Shown: positions 12,641-24,480 of the stretch, in pieces
Numbering within the stretch: the first letter of the stretch is position 1
How the letters are laid out: each line of letters opens with the position of its first letter
From: Henricia sp. BOLD:AAB3569
Taxonomy: Eukaryota > Echinodermata > Asteroidea > Spinulosida > Echinasteridae
Direction of reading: 5' to 3'
DNA: 64,000 nucleotides
Assembly: GCA_037783545.1 (NCBI GenBank)
Contig: JBBELK010000326.1
Span: 1,426,001-1,490,000, forward strand
The notes under the pieces: generated by a model
What the model saw: only the letters and a program-made list of their open reading frames with translations
Databases searched by the model: none
Told to the model about the DNA's origin: nothing
Position numbers and translations under genes: made by a program

Positions 12641-12894
12641 CAAGTTACCATCCCACATGACCTATTTATGAAGGCATCGCTTTCTCTTCTACGCAGGCGC
12701 CCATAATTTTTGACCTTGCTGTTTAATTATTCATGTCCTTCCATAAAGGTTATCGAACGTTTTTCTTACGGAGTAATCAAGACCGAGTTTTCGAGTTCAC
12801 GTTGTAAGTGTAGGTACGCCCTCTGGCGGCTAAAATGAACAATTTGGGGATCGCGAACTCGGTCTTGCATCAAGAATACTGTGCCATAAGTTAA
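12641..12894. other. Spacer with a small inverted repeat
   Basis: CAAGACCGAGTT near 12779 is mirrored by AACTCGGTCTTG near 12857, a possible remnant of a very short inverted-repeat element. Nothing else is recognised. Confidence 0.4.
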
Positions 12895-13504
12895 GGAGAG
12901 TTCACAATATCGCGAAAAAAATCACACTGTGCTATTGGTTTGTACACAAACTGGTTTGCCGCTTGTCCGCGGCCTATCGCGACGCGCAAAACGTTTTGAG
13001 CTGGGTCAAAGTTCAAATTTGTTGAACTTTGACCGCGGTGCGCTGACCTTTCCAACGCTCAGCAAATGAGGTATTAAGGGGCGTTCACACTATCGCGGAA
13101 AAATCACACTTTCGCGCTGCGCTCACCGCATTGCATGAGCTCCCAATCGCCGATTATTCCAAAATAGAAAATTCCACTCTGGTAACTTGGGGCTTCTCTG
13201 ATACCTCATTGGCTGCGCGTTGGAAAGGTCAGCACACCGCGGTCAAAGTTCAACAGATTTGAACTTTGACCCAGCTCAAAACGTTTTGCACGTCGCGATA
13301 GGCCGCGCACAAGCGGCAAACCAGTTTGTGTACAAACCAATGGAACAGTGTGATTTTTCCGCGATAGTGTGAACGCCCCTTCAGAGTAGCCCCAAGTAAC
13401 TAGAGTTTAATTTTCTATTTTGGAAAGATCGGCGATTGTGGCCTCATGCAATGCGGTGAGCGCAGCGCGGCAGTGTAATTTGTCCGCGATAGTGTGAACG
13501 CCCC
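12895..13504. mobile_element. TTAA MITE, copy D, interrupted by copy E
   Basis: Copy D lies in the opposite orientation to A and B. It is found as 12895-13077 and 13384-13504, which add up to about 304 bp, the family length. It is bounded by TTAA at 12891-12894 and TTAA at 13505-13508, a clean four-base target duplication. Its left end has decayed (GGAGAGTTCACAATATCGCG). Confidence 0.92.
13078..13379. mobile_element. TTAA MITE, copy E, inserted in copy D (302 bp)
   Basis: A full copy with intact ends (GGGGCGTTCACACTATCGCG and its complement) sits inside copy D, with TTAA on its left and TTCA on its right. The insertion point is within the interior GAGGTAT-CAGAGAAGCC segment of copy D. It is the least decayed copy in the window and therefore probably the youngest. 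Confidence 0.92.
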
Positions 13505-13508
13505 TTAA

Positions 13509-14266
13509 GAGTTATGAGGCAAGGTCCAAAAAGTGTTATCTCTCTCTGTTGCATGGATGCGCTACTGGGTGGGCAAAGTAAAAACCCAAACCTTTACGTC
13601 TTATAACGGTTACTATACTACTAGAATAGTATTTCTTCTTCGTTTGAGTTTTCAATGCTCGCATCAAAAATCCCTTGACGGAGGTCCAAATTCAATAACA
13701 TGCAATTTCTTCGTTCCGTTTCTGATTTCCCCCACTCGACTGTAAACCATTTTAGCCAGCCCACGCCCCAACACCCGACCAGCATTTGTATTGAACTCAA
13801 CAATATACTAAGGCCACGGGTTCGCCTCCCACAGTAATCCCTCGGGAGCGGTAACCTTATGCCCAATCTGCGCTTAGTAACGCCTAATTTTGGCGCGCAA
13901 ACCAAGTAGTGGCGCAGTTTCCGGTATCTCTTACAGCTGTTCGTCTGCCAGCCAATCTCCAGCGGGGGAATCGCAGGAGGTGACGATGTAACCTAAGATC
14001 TAATTTGCTACTCAGCAAAAATGTAAAATAAAAAGGGCCACAGATATTACTTTCTCCTAAGGTTCGTTCTACTGTGGGAATATAAACAAATGGTATCTTG
14101 AAATCATTGTTTGAAAATCCAGTCTTGGATAATAAGCTCATCGAGAATTTTTATTTGAGATGGTGAGTTCGTAATGATCTGGGGGAAACTTACAGAAGTT
14201 ACTGGACAAACCCAAGACGGTCTTTGTATATAAGGGCTTTGTGTGTTCCAACTCTTTTTGGTGTGG
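13509..14266. other. Non-coding stretch, no gene recognised
   Basis: Minus-strand open frames at 13621-14451 overlap one another and show no domain. I see no repeat structure. Confidence 0.5.
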
Positions 14267-14455
14267 GTGCGTGTGTGTTTGCCGGCAATCGGGGACTTTT
14301 TATTGCTTGAACAAAAGACGGACAATAGGTCCCCGATTGAGCAACCGTCCCCGATTGCAATCCCATGCAAATCCAATGGAGGCCTTCGCAAAAAAACTAT
14401 GTCCAAAAAAGAGAAGCAATAAAAAGTCCCCGATTGCCGGCAAACACTCACGCAC
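14267..14455. mobile_element. 189-bp MITE with CGGCAATCGGGGAC ends
   Basis: GTTTGCCGGCAATCGGGGAC at 14277 continues perfectly inverted for 32 bp with the segment ending at 14444. The match extends outwards with one mismatch to 14267 and 14455, so the arms are about 43 bp. Two further CCCCGATTG motifs lie inside. There is no coding capacity. Confidence 0.88.
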
Positions 14456-14460
14456 GTATC

Positions 14461-14730
14461 CGTGTTTCGGCAATCGGGGACACACCCTATAAAGCTGTAA
14501 TTTAAATGTGAATGGTTTGTGCCCTAACCTATTGGTTTGTGCCCTAACCTAATGGTTTCTAAACCATTATAGGTTAGGGCACAAACCATTTAGGTTTAAA
14601 TTTCATCTTTGTAGCTTTAGGTAAAGTTAAGTTAGGTGCCACTAAAACAATTCTTCCCTATAGTTGGGTTTTAAAAAGCTTAGAAGGATGTCCCCGATTG
14701 CCGGCGAATACAAGTGCGTGTGTGTATTTT
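14461..14730. mobile_element. Related inverted-repeat element with a strong central hairpin
   Basis: CGGCAATCGGGGAC at 14468-14481 is inverted at 14690-14703, and both sit near a CGTGCGTGTG-like outer end, so this looks like a sister of the 14267 element. Inside, TGGTTTGTGCCCTAACCTA occurs twice in direct order (14513 and 14533) and once inverted (to about 14588). This gives a near-perfect hairpin centred at 14560 with a two-base loop. Confidence 0.72.
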
Positions 14731-14792
14731 TAGTCACATTCTCTTTGTAATGTTATTTCCATCATTTCGCGAATCATTTCTAGAGTGGTATT

Positions 14793-15038
14793 ATGACGAC
14801 GTTCAGTCGACTGTTCTCCATTGTACTTGGCATGATTTCTCTCTCCCGTTCCTGTCTCATGCCGGACTGTCCGTTCTCGTCCCGAGTTCAGCGCTCATCC
14901 CCAGCCCGCTTGATCATGCTCCAGTTTATTGCATCCCCGCGGCGAGCTGGCCCGGTTGGTTTCCTAGCCGTGCTGTGCCTCTTCCTCCTGTACAATAGAG
15001 CCTCTCCGCGCTGCACCGCGGCGTGGAACATGCAGTAG
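14793..15038 (+). CDS. Weak candidate first exon, possible signal-anchor protein
   Basis: An 81-codon ATG frame in a locally GC- and CpG-richer patch. Near the C-terminal end it contains a hydrophobic run preceded by basic residues (PRRAGPVGFLAVLCLFLLYN), the layout of a type II membrane anchor such as those of Golgi glycosyltransferases. The frame ends in a TAG just after NMQ, and GTAGGC at that point could act as a weak splice donor. No downstream exon is recognised. Another frame (14714-14998) overlaps it, and chance remains likely. Confidence 0.18.
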   Translation: MTTFSRLFSIVLGMISLSRSCLMPDCPFSSRVQRSSPARLIMLQFIASPRRAGPVGFLAVLCLFLLYNRASPRCTAAWNMQ

Positions 15039-15626
15039 GCGGGGTGATTTGAAAGAAACAGCGGGGAGCAGTTAGTCTTCCAAGTGGAGTTGTCATTGCT
15101 CGTAGCTCATGTCGCAGCACGGTTGTGGAAACATGGAATAGAGGTTCAATAAAGGGACTATAGGGAGCCAACGCTACCGCTTCCTGGTCTGAAACTGGCG
15201 AGGAAGCATGGGTAAAGTTGGATAATCTAATAGACTGAGACGCTGGCACGAGCTCCAATCCACCACTTTTTTTTTTAGATTGCAGTGCCATTCATACATT
15301 CTAGGCATGGATGGATTCGCTCTTTGATGTTTAATTAGGGAAGAGTTTTCCAATAACATGAGCCAAACGAATTGTCTTTCGTGCTTTTCATTTGAGGGCG
15401 AAGAAAGAGTTGCACGTTTACATTTGAAAGGAAATACTATTGATATCGGTGTATCCACCTATAGGATATAATGTTCACAGTCTTTAGAGACTATGGCGAA
15501 TAACGCAACCATTGGTCCACCGTAGACTGTCACTTGCCCGCGTAACCTTGAAAATATTTAGGTATACGTTACTTCATGTGATTTTTCTTCCATCGTTTTT
15601 CACCAGTCACTCAGGGAATGTTGCTG
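15039..15626. other. Non-coding stretch, no gene recognised
   Basis: Minus-strand open frames at 14926-15458 overlap the weak plus-strand candidate and carry no known motif. Nothing else is recognised before the long inverted repeat. Confidence 0.45.
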
Positions 15627-17006
15627 AAATCTGGGAACAACTTAACTCCTCATCAAATAATTTCTTCACCAATGTGTTAATGAAGGTGTCTACCAACACC
15701 TCTTAAAAAGTTGAAATTCAATTCCCCTAGAAAAGTCCATCACAGCTTCTGAAAGTTAACCCATGGATGAAATTTAAAAAAATGCAGTACACACAACAGC
15801 CGTGGCAAAGCGCCCATTTTTTGAATGGCTAGCGTTGGGAAGACGGCTGTTTTGTGTTTCATCTAGCGCAAATGCGGGCAGCGCTGTGATTGAATCATGA
15901 GAGCAGTTCTCCGGCACTGGGATGGCTAAAATAGTTCTTCTTGTACAAGAATAATAATATAATACACTGCACACAAATGGATGTGAAACGTGAGCGTGAA
16001 CCAGTGCATGCATAGATACGGTCCAGTAATTTTTCCCCACGGCCATGATGTTTAGAGCCAATTACCATGACAACCACGTCAAACTTCGGCTGTCAATAGT
16101 CTCCTGGGGTGGGCGGGGGGGGGGGGGGAGGGGGGTGGGGGCATCCAAAGTACGTACGTATGTACGAAGAGGATGGGGGTGGGGGGGGGGGGGGGGGGGG
16201 GGGTGGGGTGGGAGGGGGGGGGGAGTGGGGGGGGGGGGAGGAGGGGGGTGTCAGAGCCAATGCGTACGCCAATGTTAAAGTCAATAGATGACGTCACAAA
16301 TTATGCAAACAAATTGCGTACAGGGGGAGAGGAGAGCCTAAAAGTCGGCATTATGGACGGCTCCTATAGACATTATTCCTCCTGGAGAATTTTCCAATTT
16401 TCCAAATTTTCCAAATGCACACGTAAGAATTTTCCATTTGCAATGACCCAAATTTTATTTCGCGAGTTGACAAAAAACTTACTGAAAGTGTTAATAAGAA
16501 ATTGTGACAAACTACACTATACCCAACACCATAATGACAATTAGCTTCCTCCCCCACAAAAAGTAACTGTCCTATACAAGATGGCAGCTATTCGATACGG
16601 ATTTTGGCAAATTATGTTTATATAGAGCCTTTTAACCAGCAGCCATGTCAGGGGCCAGGTTTTCTTATTCAAGTGATGTAACAATAAAACTCTTTTAGCC
16701 GTCCCAGTGCCGGAGAACTGCACTCAGGATCTAATAACAGCGCTGCACGCATTTGCGCCAGATGAAACACAAAACAGCCGTATGATGCCCAGCGTTATAG
16801 CCATTCAAAACAAATGGGCGCTTAGCTAATGGCTGTTGTGTGTACTACATTTTTAAAGTTTCATCTCTGTGTTAACTTTCAGAAGCTGTCATGGGTTTTC
16901 ATAGGGGAATTGAATTTCAACTTTTTACGAGGTGTTAGTAGACACCTGTACCTTTACTGACACATTGGTGAAGAAATTATTTGGTAAGGAATTTGTTCCC
17001 AGATTT
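15627..17006. mobile_element. 1.38-kb long inverted repeat (fold-back element)
   Basis: The left arm 15627-15930 and the right arm 16692-17006 are reverse complements over about 305 bp with scattered differences. Shared pieces include AAATCTGGGAACAA, AAATAATTTCTTCACCAATG and GTGTTTCATCT. The spacer of about 760 bp contains the poly-G tract, a 60-bp segment also found inverted at 53281-53340 (16035-16094), and a segment from 16436 related to the repeats at 43849 and 45596. No transposase is present. The spacer looks like a composite of other repeats. Confidence 0.88.
16105..16250 (+). repeat. Poly-G tract (two blocks)
   Basis: Two G-rich blocks (16105-16142 and 16174-16250) are separated by GTACGTACGTATGTACGAAG. 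The runs of G are interrupted only by single T, A or C. Glycine- or proline-rich open frames here are artefacts of the homopolymer. Confidence 0.95.
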
Positions 17007-20000
17007 GCCAGATGTTGGATAATTTGATTCGTCATCGATGTGCATCGAAATTACACAAATAGTCGTTAAAATGAGCACAAACGTACATAGAACCGAGCCC
17101 AAGAAACAAAATATTATTGCGCTAATAACTTGATATACAGGCCAGGAGATTTGGCAAACCGAAAAGCTATAACATACGAGAGCGGCACCATGTTTTGTAC
17201 TCGTAAAACGAATTTTTTTTCTGATCTGTGTTCTTAGGGCCTATTTATTTCAAAAACACAAATTTTCCCGACAAGCAGAGCAGTTGAGTTTCAACTTGTT
17301 CATCTGAAATGGCGAACAATTCTATCACAAGTATTCCTTGGCGGCTTTTAATTTGAAGAGCGTGTGGCTTGAAATAAGATCCGGGAGCTTGTACTCGCAA
17401 TGGTCTTGTGAAGACTTGCGAGGACCTGTGATGGGCCCTTGATAAACTTGGCTGGAGGTACACAACCAGTGTTCATTTAACTGCGCTCTCTGTGCCCTCT
17501 CAGCCCTTTCAACGTGCCCAACCATATCTTCGGGCTGTCTTAAAATTAGGGATGTCAATTTACATTTGTTTAATAATAAAAAAGTAAATCGAGAGCCGCA
17601 TGTCCTCTGATTTCATAACGTACAAGCACAACATTATGATTGACATGGCCGCTACGTAAAGCAAGGTATCATGCTCTTCCAAACCGGCAATTCGCAACTT
17701 GTCCCCAATTTTGTCCCAATTTCCTCAATTCTTCCCCCGGCACGTTTTGACTCTAAAAAAAACTCACTTCAAAACCACGACGGGGACCACGTCTAACGGT
17801 ACGGTGGGTTCAAGAGAAGTGTGCTTGATTCGGTTTGGGGGCAAACCTGATGGAGAAGAGGCGGAGAGAAGATAAAATACAGAGAGGGGCCATTGTTTGG
17901 AAACCTTTGTCCGAGACCGAGCCCTGTAGCCTAATAATCCTAGGTGTTGGAGTTTTATCACGACCTAGATGGATGGGCCAAACAATACTTCTTGTCCACG
18001 ATAATGTAGTCTGGGCCTCACCTGCACTTTTTTTTTAGCTCCAACAGCCCAAATCACGTCTGAAACTGAAAGATCTACTTAGCGTACTACTTTGGCAACA
18101 CAACAAAATGACACCTTGTCAGCGTTCATGCACCGAAAAATAATTGAGGGATTTAATTCTGACATAATAGGTGCGGTATCGCCACGGTCAAGTGCCCTGA
18201 CCCAGCTTTTGCAAGAGGCACGGCCCCAAACAGGCCAAATCCTTGGTGTTATTTCTCGCACCGTGCAGAGACTATGGCTAAAGATACAGCCTACTGTAAT
18301 AGTCCATACCACGGCAGACCAAACCACAATGCCACGGCGCGTTAGGCCTTTATCCCTGCCACGGTTACATGTTGACCAACACGATATTTACACGAAATTA
18401 AAGAAGCTACCATTTAGCTGTAAGTGTATAGTCAAACGCACAAGCTTTGTGGTCGTGTTTGCCCAAGAAGGACTTGGCATCGAGTCGTGCACGATTAATC
18501 GGTAGCGGGCACAAAATGACACTGTTGGAAAGAAAAGAGAAAGAAAAGAAAAGGTATTTGAAAGTGAAATGCACATAGACAAGGCGGGAAAAGTGAGGAG
18601 TGCATATGGTGTGCGGGAGTAAAGAGAGGGTCTCTGCTCAATTAATTGAATATCTAGGTGGCGGCTTGCCGAGCAGTGTAGCGTTAATCGCTGCCATTGA
18701 TGCAATGAAGCAAGGGCCAAGAGATCGTATAAAGCCCGAGGTTTGTTGGAGAAAGTCTAGCAGAAATTTCAGACATGAGCACGGAGGGTGGGAATTGCAC
18801 GTACGAAGCTTGTCTTGCCACGCAGAAGGCATCGTCTATTTCTGACTCGCGATAGGCAACATCGGGTCGGCTTTTGTATCATGAAACGTCTCACCCGTCA
18901 GTTGTTGGTAGTATGTCCACATCCCACCCCAGATTATATGAGAGTGGAGACACCACACACAACCTCATTTGACGATGCTAAACATGCATGCAAGGTGAGT
19001 ACTAATTAACTTATTCGTTCATGTTACACGGCTTCGTTTATAGATCCTAAAATGTAACAAGACAGCATTTAAGTGATTTGTTGTTAAAACACCACTGGTT
19101 ATAGAAGTACTGTGCATAGTGCATGAGCCTTAACGGAAATTAAAGAAGTAGCGAAGAGCACAATAAAGCCGGGTCCCTTTGTTATAAGGGTAACCACAGT
19201 AAGAGTTTGCAAAGCGGGTACTGGATACCATGCACGTTATTTTGTCAATGATTTGGTCTCTCTAACCATGGAGGTAGACCTCCATGCTCTAACCATGCTC
19301 TAATTTACTTCGAAATCGCGGTACTGTTATACGCCCATAAAGTACAGCGTCTATCATGCACCAAGTATACAACTGTGCCTCTGTGAACTATAAAATCTGG
19401 CTATAGGAATGATTTGAATGTCGTACGGGTATTATCCCATTTCTCATGTCTAAGAAGATCTTTAAGACTACTGGAGGGGTTCTGACGGAATTTGTTTTAT
19501 CTAGAACGCCGTCACCGTCGATTGGGGCGTAAAGGAGCTAACAATCATTATTCATTAAAATTTGACTCCGTGAGTCGACACAACACCTTGCAAAGGGGTT
19601 GACGTGTAGGCTAAGGTGAATCTGGAATTATGGACGGTGTTTAATGAGTCAGGGCGTGCATGAAACGTCACCAGCGTAGTGTACCCATGCACCGTGTGTT
19701 AGGTGATATAGAGCTATAATAACCAACTCAGATAGGTATATCATCAATTTGTTCTCAGGATCAGCAGGTGTCACATCAATTTATCCAAAGCGGCAAAATG
19801 CTTATTTTGCGGGTTTTTGTTTCGTTCCCTATATTTAGGTCAAACCCTCAGCCTGGCCCATTTTTCTTCCAAATGAACAAAGCATAAGAATAACGCGTTT
19901 GGTCCCTTCACCTCCTGTCGCCCGAAGGAGGGTTACAGCGAAAACTGGAGTAATGTGGGCCAGGGGTCAGCCGTGCCGTCTGTATTTGGCCAGTCCGGCC

Positions 20001-20480
20001 GTTACAACGTCTGACATGGCGGTCACGTTGATTTGATCTTCTGACCTGCCAGAAACACTTCATTTCTTTGACAGGAGATAAATTGCTACACCGAATGGGA
20101 ATACGGTATCACAATTCGCTCAAAATTCCATTCACGCACACTTCTGTCACGTGTGTTTAAAGAAAGCTAAAAAAATATGTGATTGTCGTGTAGGCCTATC
20201 ATTTTGGTTTTTTTGTGGGAAACACGTATAATTATTTTCTACAAGTTAGTATCACATTCATGGAAGCAAAAATTAATACACATGTTCTTCGGTTTTTCCC
20301 AATGAATTTACCCTATAAGATACATGTAGCTGTATGTCATCTCAAAGTGTTGGGATTCATAACGGCTTATAACTGTTAAGCGGTTGCCTTATAGGTTCAC
20401 ACCAATGAAATGATCTCGTTTATCGCATGTCCAAAACGGATAGCTGATGCCTTCTACATATTAGGCATGTACGCTTGATG
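17007..20480. other. Non-coding stretch, no gene recognised
   Basis: Contains a plus-strand open frame at 18092-18505 (137 codons) and a minus-strand one at 18388-18720, overlapping and without recognised domain. A 20-bp hairpin CATGGAGGT-AG-ACCTCCATG lies at 19267-19286, next to a direct repeat of GCTCTAACCATG. No transposon ends seen. Confidence 0.5.
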
Positions 20481-20642
20481 TCTAGACATTGCGTTATACC
20501 TTTGCAATATGAACATCAATGACGATGACATTTTTTATCGAATCCACAAATTTCATATTTATGCCCACATTTTCGATTGCGCAAGCTAATCTGTCGAAGA
20601 GCCCAAAAGCATTCAACGAAAACTTCACAATCAGTGTCGTAT

Positions 20643-21151
20643 TAATATTCAAATGAACTACAATTTTTCTCCACAATCTGCCGTTTTAACGAATTGTCGT
20701 CTTCATCTATAACATTTCCTTTTGGGTCCACTGCCTGTGATTTTAGATCACTCCTCACCAAAACGGGCGTCTGCAGACGTCAAACCGTCTGGATTCTGTA
20801 TCGTATCTCAAGCGAAATCATTGAATTTTGCCTATTCGTGTCCATTGTGTTTGGGCCAATTGTAGCAGGACCCATACACCAGCTTTCTCCCATTTTAATT
20901 ACATCAGTTCCAGTGCTGAGCGAAAGTGGGGTGACAATAATGACTTGATGTGCCAACCACCAAATGTCCTGCCGAGTGCGCACGGGTCGAGTTTGGCAGG
21001 AGCGCGAGACGTTCAATTGATGAACGTGGCCACATGAATATAGCTGCCAATTTTTGGACTGACTGATAATGAAGACTGCCTCAACGACCTGCCCATTGCA
21101 GAAAGGACAGATGTAGCCTTGTAAAGTGGAAGAAATAGGGCCCACTGCCAA
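20643..21151 (-). pseudogene. Coding-like remnant, family not recognised
   Basis: On the minus strand one frame runs for about 170 codons with a single internal TGA (at about 20777-20779). Before the stop it reads through GYICPFCNGQVVEAVF and GPATIGPNTMDTNRQNSM; after it through SDLKSQAVDPKGNVIDEDDN up to a TAA near 20643. A CPFC motif could be half of a zinc site. A further open segment, 20494-20676, in another frame ends in AAG before GTATAA, like a splice donor. Charged, balanced composition suggests coding origin, but I do not recognise the protein. A chance open frame is possible. Confidence 0.35.
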
Positions 21152-24100
21152 CTACATATTTTTCTTCAACGAAGAAATAGCTCTCTATGGTAACATGTTG
21201 TCGTGTAGCTGAGTGGCATTATCGATAACTATATGCAACGGTAGCTGCCCTAAAAGGGAAAACGTCAGCTAAGGCAGCAGCTAGTCTAGGAAAACTGTTT
21301 TGGTTTAATTTGGAGAAAAATGCGGTCAGAAATTATCCTCCTGGCCACTGGCTCCAAAGAGATTTCATTTGTCGTGACGCAGCATGCGTATGGAGGATTT
21401 GCCCATTTTGTATCTTTTGTTGCAAGATATTTAGCAAAGAAACTCAGGGCTGTGATCATTTTGGGTCTGATCTATTCTTAAGCGGAAATCATAAGCTGCA
21501 GGGTGGCTCTGGCCAATTGGGCCAAGGTTAAGAGAAATCCATCATTTCTCAGTATAGCACCAGAGAGCTGGAGGTCAATGCTGTAACAAAAGAAGTCGGT
21601 CAGCCAAAATGGTCCACTCGATACGACGGAAAATGCGTACTTTCCTTGATTACGCCTATGAGTGTGGGTTGATTTGCTTGCGAGAAGTCAGAAGGGGCCG
21701 TGAATATATCATACACTCGGGCCGACTGCAAGCACGGGCTAGCACTTACAGGGCCCCGGCTTGTGCTGATGGCAAGCACAAGCGCACGAGGCCAAATACG
21801 CTGTTGGAAATTAGAAATATGTTACGGTTTTCGTGGTAGAAAGCGTCTACAAATGGACTGGGTTTCAAGAAAAACACGGATAAAATTTCATGGGGTCTTT
21901 CTTTTATCATCTGACCCCAGGATTGTATTATTCTTTAGGCCTATACTCGCTTGCACTGCACTTCCGTGTTCCTCGTTCACAACTGAAAGGAATAATATGA
22001 ACGAATATTTTGCGAAAGAAATTAAAGTGGGGATGTTAAAGAAAGCCCTTTCAACAACCGCCTTCTCGATGGAATCTAAAACGCAATATTTCACCTGTAC
22101 GAAACAAAATTATTTGTTTTATTGGTTCGGAAGGAGCTGACGGCACAAAACGGTTTCGACTTTCACTCAAAATAGCAATGCTGCAGTTATGGTGTGTTCT
22201 CTGTGCTCATTGATGGAAACCAAAATGAAACTCGAGATGTGGGGACATTAATTGAATTTGCATTTAAAATACCAATTGTACAATAAGACACATCACAGAG
22301 AGGGCGCCCACACCGTAGCTTACGATACAATCATTTTATTCATAACCTGTCTGCACACAGGAACCCGTTTGAAATCAAATTCTGAAGATTCAGATCCTCA
22401 AACTACAAAAAAGTGTCCTTCAGTCCTACCTCCATGTTCAGTCCAAATGATGACACTTGAAAATTGCGCTGTGATGATCCCCTGATGATTTGACGTAGGA
22501 TTGATGGCTTCTTTCAGCGCATCCTCCCAGCGGTTTGATACAAGAATCAGGCCATCATAGCCTGGGGAAGCCGATCCCATAGCTCTTGACATCAATTCCG
22601 GCTATCTTTGGAGTCCAAGATTGCCCCAAAGGCTGGGATAGATAATAATCGTCTCTCTAGTCTTAGATGCGGGAGAGCAGTGTCATACGTATTCAGTGGC
22701 TATGTGCATGAAGCCGAGATATAACCAGCTGCTTGCTACAGGATCCCATCGTGCATTAAGCACTACTAATATCGCCCAGTTATAAATGAAACACTTACGA
22801 TGGCTCTTGCATACAGCCACTGGCCCAGTGGAGCCAAACGTGTCTAGTCCCCCAATAACCCCCGGCCTGGCCCTGGCCTCCATGGCTCTTTCTTTGCTCA
22901 ACTAGCTACCGGGGTAGCACCTGGTTGCCCTCATTTTCTATATTTTTCTCTACTTTGATTCTCATGAGCTTTCCTTTTGGGCTTGGATTTTTATTGTCGC
23001 ACCCTTCAGTTGTAATTTGAATTTTTTTCCTTTTGTGGGTCGAGCATGATTGCTGTATACTTTCGCCGGTGGGTGAGCCGGAATGGACCAAATTGGTCTG
23101 ACTTTTGTCACAGAATAATGTATACGGTGCATATAGGAGAAATACAAGGTGCATCACTTGCGCAGGCTGTGAGTATAAATGACCAATAAGCATAATGTCT
23201 GTGTTGACTTTAATACACCGTAATGAATCCTTTGAACTATTGAGCTCGATTCTGTTTGGAATGAATGTAAATACGTCACGCAACAAGTACTGTATTAATT
23301 TATTTCAGTATGAACTATAGTTGTTTAATTAATTGGCTGACCCTAATGCATCTGAATACTTCAAAAATCAATATTACGATTTTCACACACTATAGGGAGT
23401 TACGGTGAATCTGCGTCTTACTATAATACACATCAAAACAACTTGGTGATTGATTGTTTGCTCGTTTCAAAAGCATAATGATACTTTTACTTTTAGCCGT
23501 GGTTTCCTCTTCCGAATGGTTGGTCTGAGTCATGATGTAATTTTCTGCAAATCCATGAGACTCTCCTTTTAAACTGGACACCTGCAGGTGATCGTTCATG
23601 GGTTCGTGTGTTCCTAAATGTTGAATGAAACAGATTTCCTCATGAATATGGAAATTCGTATTACATGTAACGTAACAAATATAATACATGGAAATACGGC
23701 TTTGTGTTGGCATAAACTTAGAGCTATAGCATACTTTAATTGGAAACAAACCCCTATTTCACATGACGCGATGCGAAAGAAGTAGACTTTAGTATAAATT
23801 AAAAAGCAAAACACACAATTGAAACCGTGGACCGTAGTTCAGAACAGTTCAATTAAATGAAATAAAACAAAACTAATTAATGAAAAACAATCAAGTGAAA
23901 TAAAATAAAAACAATCATCACCAAGTATCAAACAATACAAATATATCAAAAAATTGTCTTGTTCATTGCGGTGACCAAAAAAGGGTACTCGTTTCCGAAT
24001 ATGCGCCGTTTATTTGTCCCGTACTCGAATGTTGTCCTGCTGTTTAGTTGCAGCGTTGCCAATCGAAATTATGCGACGAGTAACAGCTACACTGAGATTA

Positions 24101-24480
24101 ATTTGAGAAAAAAGGGGAAAATCAATTCTGAAGACATGCAAACATGTTTCTGGTATACAGTCCATAGAATGCCCTGTTAAAAGACGGGTTTTGCCGAATG
24201 CTTTCACTGAATTTAAAATTGTACACCGTCAATCTAATTTCGGTATCGATCGGCACCCACGTCACAAATCATGTGGACAAAACACAGTTGAGAAAGAAAT
24301 TGTTTGAAAAAGACTTTAACCAATGTAGTTCATGTATTTCTTCTTTTAATTCACCCCTGTGTTCCCCTACTTTTACAATTTTCTAATAAAGCACAAATCT
24401 AATTATATTTGGACTTTATCAAGACCTTATAAGCAAACCAAAATGCTACCACGTTGACGTATAAATATGAATAAGACATA
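21152..24480. other. Non-coding stretch, no gene recognised
   Basis: Open frames at 21700-22140 (plus), 22398-22595 (minus), 22906-23286 (minus) and 23390-23749 (minus) have no domain I recognise. The 22398-22595 frame has plausible composition (YDGLILVSNRWEDALKEA) but other frames of the same stretch are also open. One TAGGCCTA lies at 21936. Confidence 0.45.

Noticed and set aside
13800-13850. GGGTTCGCCTCCCAC as a tRNA B box
   Set aside because: No A box or stem structure upstream at a suitable distance.
16045-16544. Glycine-rich and proline-rich open frames
   Set aside because: Produced by the poly-G tract on the two strands; no conserved residues outside it.
18092-18505. 137-codon plus-strand frame with plausible composition
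   Set aside because: No domain or motif recognised, and an opposing frame overlaps it; kept only as a note.
22398-22595. Minus-strand frame with a protein-like segment
   Set aside because: All three minus-strand frames are nearly open here and no homologue is recognised.
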